Assembly: GCA_020628865.1 (NCBI GenBank)
Contig: JAHDEJ010000021.1
Location: forward strand, 1-64,000
Source of the DNA: Acidimicrobiales bacterium
GTDB taxonomy: Bacteria > Actinomycetota > Acidimicrobiia > Acidimicrobiales > SHLQ01
DNA: 64,000 bases
Direction of reading: 5' to 3'
Shown here one piece after another: positions 59,581 through 64,000 of this stretch. Position numbers and translations under genes: made by a program. Every line of letters starts with the position of its first letter. Position 1 is the first letter of the stretch. The notes beneath the pieces are model-generated. The model ran no database searches. It saw nothing but the letters and a program-made list of their open reading frames with translations, and was not told where the DNA came from.

Positions 59581-59646
59581 GTTCCTGGACCCCGTTCCTG
59601 CGGGGTCAGGTCCTCCCCGGGTGACCGCCGGCGGACACGGCGCGGC

Positions 59647-60654
59647 CTAACAGGAATTGCGGAGGACGACGAGCGAGTCGGTTTCGCGAAGCGAACCGGC
59701 CTCGTCGGCGCGAAGGCTCACGCCGTCGCGGAGCACGACCACGAGCGTGGTATCCGGGGGCAGCGAGATGGTCCCGTCGTGGCGGATCGGCTGCACTTCA
59801 GCGAGCTCCATGCCTGCGCCGGCGTCGAGGAGGTCGTCGAACACCTGCACCGCACCCGGCGCGTACGTACCGAGGCCGAGCATCCGGCCGACCGCTGCCG
59901 GCGCGTTGATGACCTCGTTGGCGCCTCCCTGACGCAGCAGGTGCAGGTTCTCCTCCTCGCGACCGCCGGCCACGATGTGGACCTTCGGGTTCATCTCCCG
60001 AGCGGTGAGCGTGATCAGGACCGCCGTATCGTCGCGATTCGGCGTGACGATCACGGCGCGGGCCTTGTCGATGCCAGCCTGACGCAGCACGGCGCGCTGC
60101 GAAGCATCGCCATGGACGGCGGCAAACCCGGCGGCCGAGGCCCGATCGATCTCGTCGCGGCCATTGTCAACCACGACGATGCGATCCTTCGGAACGTCAC
60201 GAGCGAGCAGATCGTTCGCGGCGCTGCCGCCCGTCGCCCCAAACCCACAAATGATGTAGTGGTCCTGCACCTGTTGCCTCCATCGGTTGGTCGCCAACGC
60301 GCGGCGCGATTGTTCGGTGAGCACCTCGACGGTCGTGCCGACCACGAGGATGAGAAAGAGAATGCGAGCGGGGGTGATCAGCAGGATCGTGGCCAACCGA
60401 GCGCCGTCGCTGATCGCGGTGATGTCGCCGTAGCCGGTCGTGGTCACCGTGACGGACGCGTAGTACAGGGCGTCCAGCACACCGATCGGGTCGCCGGTGA
60501 CATCGGAGTAGCCGTCGCGGCCGAGACGGACCACCAGAGCGACGAAGAACACCAGGCTGAGCGCAGCGCCCACGCGGCGCATGACGGCGGAGAGCGGGGC
60601 CCGAACCTGACCCGGCAGCTGCACCTGCTCCGCCATGTTCTCGGTCGCGACCAT
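59647..60654 (-). CDS. Potassium channel with TrkA-type RCK domains
   Basis: A 335-residue two-helix K+ channel. The selectivity filter is TTTGYGD (residues 71-77) between helices at about 29-44 and 88-108. The cytoplasmic part has an RCK N domain with the Rossmann motif 'IICGFGATGG' and a TrkA_C domain at the end. It would gate K+ flux in response to nucleotide or ion binding. ATG 60654 or ATG 60636 are both possible; the open frame extends upstream. It is divergent from the M24 gene (73 bp). Confidence 0.9.
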   Translation of the reverse strand: MVATENMAEQVQLPGQVRAPLSAVMRRVGAALSLVFFVALVVRLGRDGYSDVTGDPIGVLDALYYASVTVTTTGYGDITAISDGARLATILLITPARILFLILVVGTTVEVLTEQSRRALATNRWRQQVQDHYIICGFGATGGSAANDLLARDVPKDRIVVVDNGRDEIDRASAAGFAAVHGDASQRAVLRQAGIDKARAVIVTPNRDDTAVLITLTAREMNPKVHIVAGGREEENLHLLRQGGANEVINAPAAVGRMLGLGTYAPGAVQVFDDLLDAGAGMELAEVQPIRHDGTISLPPDTTLVVVLRDGVSLRADEAGSLRETDSLVVLRNSC

Positions 60655-60727
60655 CCCGCCGAAGTTAGTGCATGCCGTGTCGCCCTCAGCGCTTCCCCGT
60701 CGGGAACGCTGTGGCAGGATGCGGACC

Positions 60728-61879
60728 ATGCCCGTGCACTTCAGTCCTGAGGAGATGGCGGATCGCAAAGTCCGCACCTGCGCCGCGCTCGCCGCTCGGA
60801 ATCTGGATGCGCTGCTGGTCTTCAAACAGGAGTCGATGTACTGGCTGACCGGCTACGACACGTTCGGCTTCTCGATGTTCCAATGCCTGGTACTCACGGC
60901 CGACGGTCGAATCGCGCTGCTGACGAGGGCTCCGGACTACGGCACGGCCCGCTACACGTCGGACATCGACGACGTCCGCATCTGGGTCGACGTCGAAGGG
61001 ATGAACCCGGCGATGGACCTGCGCGCGATGCTGGCCGACCTGAACCTCGCCGGGGCCAGTCTCGGCATCGAACTGGATTCTTACGGACTCACCGCTGCGA
61101 ACTGGCGCATGCTCGAATCGCAGCTCGATGGCTTCGCCCCCTGGGAAGACGCGTCGACCGTCGTTCAGGAACTCCGTCGAACCAAGAGCCCGGCCGAGCT
61201 CGCGTATGTGCGCCGGGCCGCCGAGTTGGCTGACGATGCGTGGGACGAAGCCACCCGGCTCACCGCGGCAGGAGTCAACGACGCCGAAATTCTCTCCGCG
61301 ATGCAGGCGGCGGTGCTGTCGGGAGGAGGCGACTACGCCGGCAACGAGATGATCATCGGTTCAGGGCCCGGAGCGCTCATGGTCCGCTACACGAGCGGGC
61401 GCCGCCAGCTCGATCCGAACGATCAGTTGACACTCGAGTGGTGCGGGGTGCAGCGCCGATACCACGCAGCGATGATGCGGACCATCCTTGTCGGCGAGCC
61501 CGACCCGCGGCAGGTCCACATGCACGAGGCGACCCGTCAGGCGCTGCTTGGCTGCGAGGCGGCGATCCGGCCGGGCGCGACGATGGACGAGATCTTCCGC
61601 GCCCATTCCGACGTGCTCGACGAGCACGGCTACCGCAGCAGTCGGCTCAACGCATGCGGCTACGGCATGGGCGCGGTCTACGCCCCGATTTGGGTGGACT
61701 GGCCGATGCTCTATGAAGGCAACCCGCTCACGGTCGACGCCAACCAGGTGCTCTTCCTTCACATGATCCTGCTGGACCACGACAACCAGTTGGCGATGAC
61801 GCTCGGCCATTCCGTCGTCGTCACTGCTGACGGATGCGAACGCCTGAGTCGATCGAGCCTCGACCTGGTGGTCCGGTAG
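60728..61879 (+). CDS. M24 family hydrolase, ectoine hydrolase (DoeA)-like
   Basis: A 383-residue pita-bread protein. The N-terminal creatinase-like domain contains 'MPVHFSPEEMADRK' and 'FKQESMYWLTGYDTFGF', very like ectoine hydrolase DoeA. The C-terminal M24 domain has 'TLEWCGVQRRYHAAMMRT' where true metallopeptidases have two metal-binding aspartates; they are replaced, as in creatinase-type hydrolases. It may therefore open a cyclic amide such as ectoine without metal. ATG 60728; no ectoine genes lie near. Confidence 0.8.
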   Translation: MPVHFSPEEMADRKVRTCAALAARNLDALLVFKQESMYWLTGYDTFGFSMFQCLVLTADGRIALLTRAPDYGTARYTSDIDDVRIWVDVEGMNPAMDLRAMLADLNLAGASLGIELDSYGLTAANWRMLESQLDGFAPWEDASTVVQELRRTKSPAELAYVRRAAELADDAWDEATRLTAAGVNDAEILSAMQAAVLSGGGDYAGNEMIIGSGPGALMVRYTSGRRQLDPNDQLTLEWCGVQRRYHAAMMRTILVGEPDPRQVHMHEATRQALLGCEAAIRPGATMDEIFRAHSDVLDEHGYRSSRLNACGYGMGAVYAPIWVDWPMLYEGNPLTVDANQVLFLHMILLDHDNQLAMTLGHSVVVTADGCERLSRSSLDLVVR

Positions 61880-61891
61880 ACGCCGAACTCA

Positions 61892-61913
61892 CGGCGGCGG
61901 GCGACCGCCGCCG
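61892..61913. terminator. GC-rich hairpin with GCGA tetraloop between convergent genes
   Basis: CGGCGGCGG (61892-61900) pairs perfectly with CCGCCGCCG (61905-61913) around a GCGA (GNRA) loop. It fills the 35-bp gap between the M24 and DinB stops. Without a T-run it may block both transcripts only weakly or through Rho. Confidence 0.5.
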
Positions 61914-61914
61914 C

Positions 61915-62436
61915 TCAGTCGGCGGTGTTGCCGTCGATCGACTCGCGAATGAGGTCGGCGTGACCGCAGTGGCGGGCATACTCCTCGATCATGTGCACGA
62001 GGATCCAGCGAAGACTCCAGTGCTCGCCGTCCCGGTTGGTCCGTTCGGTTCGACGATCGAGCGAGTCCGACGCAGCGATACGCCGATCCGCATCCTCGAT
62101 CGCCGACAGCAGCGGGGCGACGGCCTCATCGAAGGTCATGCCGTGCGAGAGGGTCATCTCGGCGTCCTCGTCGGCATCGAAGTCGAGCTCGGCGAAGGGT
62201 GGTTGTGGCTCCTCACCGTCGAGGCGGATGGCGAACCAGATCTGCTCGACGAACGCCATGTGGGTGAGGAGCCGTCCGAGGGTCAGCCCGGACTCGGTGA
62301 GCGGCACCTGCAGCTGTTCGACATCGAGCCCTCGGGCCCGTTCGATGAACTCGTTGCGGTAGAACGTGAGGAACGCCATGAGCATCGTGCGCTCGTCGGC
62401 CTCAAGCGGGATCTGCGTCCACGCCGGCTGGGTCAT
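61915..62436 (-). CDS. DinB family protein
   Basis: A 173-residue four-helix bundle protein of the DinB/DUF664 type. Histidines in 'LLTHMAFVEQIWFA' and 'WILVHMIEEYARHCGHADL' are the expected metal ligands. Such proteins are often thiol-dependent S-transferases in actinobacteria. ATG 62436 follows GGGGAGG. The gene is alone on its strand, with 145 bp upstream that hold no visible gene. Confidence 0.85.
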   Translation of the reverse strand: MTQPAWTQIPLEADERTMLMAFLTFYRNEFIERARGLDVEQLQVPLTESGLTLGRLLTHMAFVEQIWFAIRLDGEEPQPPFAELDFDADEDAEMTLSHGMTFDEAVAPLLSAIEDADRRIAASDSLDRRTERTNRDGEHWSLRWILVHMIEEYARHCGHADLIRESIDGNTAD

Positions 62437-62581
62437 GCTGTCCGCCTCCCCTGGGCAACGTTCTTGAGGACGATAGTCGACGGTCACTTCCGCCGATCGG
62501 TGGAGTGCGGTGCTCGGCGATGGACGGGTCGAAGGACACGCACCGTGGTCCCGGTCACCAGACCGAACTGATGAGATCGCC

Positions 62582-63439
62582 CTAGCGAAGTCCCTCGGTG
62601 AACTCGACCATCGCCGCGGTGAGATCATCACCGGCCCGGAAGAAGACGAATGCGGGAATGACCATCCGGTCGACACCCAGGCTCTCCAGCTCCTCGACGG
62701 AGCCCCGGGGGTCGCGGGCCAAGCCGTCGCTGCCGGCCGTGATCTCGATCTGGTCCGGGTCGCGCCCGGCGTCCGCAGCCGTTTGTCGGACGATGTCGAT
62801 CAGCTCGCCAAGATCACCGGTGCCGGGAAAGAAGCCGTCGCCGATCCGACCGGCTCGCTCGGCCGCCTTGCGGCTGTGGCCACCGATGTGGATGGGCACC
62901 GGACCGGCGTGGGGTTTCGGATTGCTGCTGACGTTGTCGAGCTGGACGAAGTCCCCGTCGTGTGTGACCCCGTCGCTCGACCAGAGCGCCCGGAGCACGT
63001 CGATGTACTCCTCGGTACGAGCACCCCGGCGCTCCCACGGCACGTCGAGCGCAGCGAACTCCTCCTGCAACCAGCCGACACCGACGCCGAGAATGACCCG
63101 ACCCTCGGTGAGGGCGTCAACCGTGGCGACCTCCTTGGCGAGCACCGCCGGTTGGCGTTGCGGGAGGATGAGGATGCCGGTGGCCAGTTTGAGCTCGGTC
63201 GTCGTTGCGCCCACGAACGAGAGCCACGCCATCGGATCAGGGATCGGGCTCTCACCGCTGCCGGGCATCTTCCCGGTCGGCGAATACGGATAGGTGGACT
63301 CGTAGCCCTCCGGATAGAGGACGTGCTCGACGGTCCACAGCGACTCGATACCGGCCGCCTCACATGCGGGGCCGATGGCCCGAGCACCCTTGGCGCTCGC
63401 GAACGGGCCGGTGTTGGCGAATCCAAGTGCGAGTTTCAT
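62582..63439 (-). CDS. LLM-class F420-dependent oxidoreductase
   Basis: A 285-residue luciferase-like TIM barrel. 'ESLWTVEHVLYP', 'TGILILPQRQPAVLAKEVAT' and 'GRVILGVGVGWLQEEF' are family blocks for F420-dependent enzymes (TIGR03619-like). It would use reduced F420 in the cytoplasm on an unknown substrate. ATG 63439 starts the first beta strand; the upstream part of the frame overlaps the divergent promoter. Confidence 0.9.
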   Translation of the reverse strand: MKLALGFANTGPFASAKGARAIGPACEAAGIESLWTVEHVLYPEGYESTYPYSPTGKMPGSGESPIPDPMAWLSFVGATTTELKLATGILILPQRQPAVLAKEVATVDALTEGRVILGVGVGWLQEEFAALDVPWERRGARTEEYIDVLRALWSSDGVTHDGDFVQLDNVSSNPKPHAGPVPIHIGGHSRKAAERAGRIGDGFFPGTGDLGELIDIVRQTAADAGRDPDQIEITAGSDGLARDPRGSVEELESLGVDRMVIPAFVFFRAGDDLTAAMVEFTEGLR

Positions 63440-63473
63440 GGGCGGAGCGTAGTTCGGTGTGGGACGATCGGAG

Positions 63474-64000
63474 ATGGAACTTTCGTCTGCACTCGCTGCC
63501 GTCATCCCAACGTTCGAATCGGATCGACTTCGCTACCGGGCATTCCGGGAAGACGACTTCGAGCCGTTGGCCCGGTTCTTCGCAGACGACGTCTCCCGCT
63601 TCTACGGCGGACCCTGCGATCGGGTCACGGCATGGCGTAAGTTCGCGGCCTATCCCGGACACTGGGCGATTCGGGGATTCGGCCCATGGGCGGTGGAGCG
63701 CAAGGACACCAACGTCTTCATCGGCCTGGTCGGCCCGTGGTTCCCGGAGGGATGGGTCGAGCGGGAGATCACGTGGGCACTGATGCCGGGCAACCATGGT
63801 CATGGCTTTGCCACCGAAGCGGCCGCCGCCACGTTGCAGGCGGCCTACGACATGCTCGGCTGGACCACTGCGGTCAGCGTGGTGGCGCAGGAGAACACGG
63901 CATCCGCTGCGGTCGCCGCTCGGCTCGGGGCGACCATCGAGCGTCAGATCGACTTTCGCGACACCGTGGCCGACGTGTGGCGGCATCAGCCGCCGGCATA
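63474..64000 (+). CDS. GNAT acetyltransferase, RimJ/RimL type (reaches the window edge)
   Basis: ATG 63474 opens a frame that runs to the last base. The final two bases are TA, so the stop codon probably falls at the edge and the protein is about 175 residues. 'FESDRLRYRAFREDDFEPLA' and 'WALMPGNHGHGFATEAAAA' (acetyl-CoA site), then 'ENTASAAVAARLGA', mark it as a RimJ/RimL-like GNAT. It is divergent from the LLM gene, with a 34-bp gap. Confidence 0.85.
   Translation, partial: MELSSALAAVIPTFESDRLRYRAFREDDFEPLARFFADDVSRFYGGPCDRVTAWRKFAAYPGHWAIRGFGPWAVERKDTNVFIGLVGPWFPEGWVEREITWALMPGNHGHGFATEAAAATLQAAYDMLGWTTAVSVVAQENTASAAVAARLGATIERQIDFRDTVADVWRHQPPA

Noticed and set aside
59428-59610. Repeated GGGGTCAGACCCC units as a CRISPR array
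   Set aside because: The units are 13-bp palindromes in mixed orientation with unequal spacing (12 to 100 bp) and no cas genes.

Overview
The window is about 64 kb of GC-rich chromosomal DNA with tightly packed genes, many GTG starts and many 1-4 nt start/stop overlaps. The gene content points to an actinobacterium, most likely a marine or freshwater member of the Acidimicrobiia (Ilumatobacter-like). Signs of this are an acyl-CoA carboxylase beta subunit with a small epsilon-like partner, an F420-type LLM oxidoreductase, a DivIVA-domain protein, a proline/alanine-rich DnaX, DUF2510 and LURP-one proteins, and DnaA boxes of the actinobacterial TTGTCCACA type. The lineage is inferred from gene style, not from a marker gene. 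No tRNA, rRNA, CRISPR array or intact insertion sequence was seen.

Layout. 1-2 kb: the end of a membrane protein gene, then an AAA ATPase/DUF4276 pair resembling AbiL-type phage defence, overlapping an FAD-linked 2-hydroxyacid dehydrogenase gene. 3.4-7 kb: a sulfatase and a linear alkylsulfatase. 7-12.5 kb: a sulfur-related block (SulP transporter, 1-Cys peroxiredoxin, split YeeE/YedE transporter, lipoprotein rhodanese) joined by a shared family of operator-like palindromes. 12.5-29.7 kb: mixed metabolism and transport, including a cation-chloride cotransporter-like protein, acyl-CoA carboxylase, LOG protein, LysR regulator with a divergent 45-codon ORF, Tat/lipoprotein metallo-hydrolase, a cysteine-repeat lipoprotein, an acyl-CoA dehydrogenase behind a perfect 20-bp palindrome, LigC-type ligase, and an MFS exporter paired with a membrane-anchored beta-propeller-like protein. 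29.7-32.7 kb: the dnaX-ybaB-recR operon. 32.7-36.6 kb: a DUF2339 membrane protein, a probable stand-alone small RNA with a near-consensus promoter and an intrinsic terminator, a DivIVA-like protein and a 5'-3' exonuclease.

36.6-50.8 kb is an exopolysaccharide locus: WecG/TagA glycosyltransferase, four other glycosyltransferases, two Wzz-like proteins whose C-terminal nucleotide-binding regions are degenerate, a hexapeptide acyltransferase, a GH9-like lipoprotein, an O-antigen-ligase-type polymerase and a flippase. The run from 41.1 to 50.8 kb is mostly chained by ATGA/GTGA overlaps. No priming sugar-phosphate transferase is visible, so initiation must be encoded elsewhere. 50.8-54.5 kb looks like an inserted or eroded segment of visibly lower GC: a truncated endonuclease/exonuclease/phosphatase fragment, a SUKH-like putative immunity gene and a large RTX/FN3 protein that resembles a polymorphic toxin but lacks a signal peptide. 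A sulfotransferase follows.

55.5-64 kb returns to housekeeping and accessory metabolism: MFS transporter, Ni/Co transporter with a His-rich loop, HAD hydrolase, LURP-one/DUF2510 protein, a short intergenic segment with two DnaA boxes and repeated GGGGTC(A/T)GACCCC palindromes, a TrkA-gated K+ channel, an ectoine-hydrolase-like M24 protein, DinB protein, LLM oxidoreductase, and a GNAT acetyltransferase that reaches the window edge.
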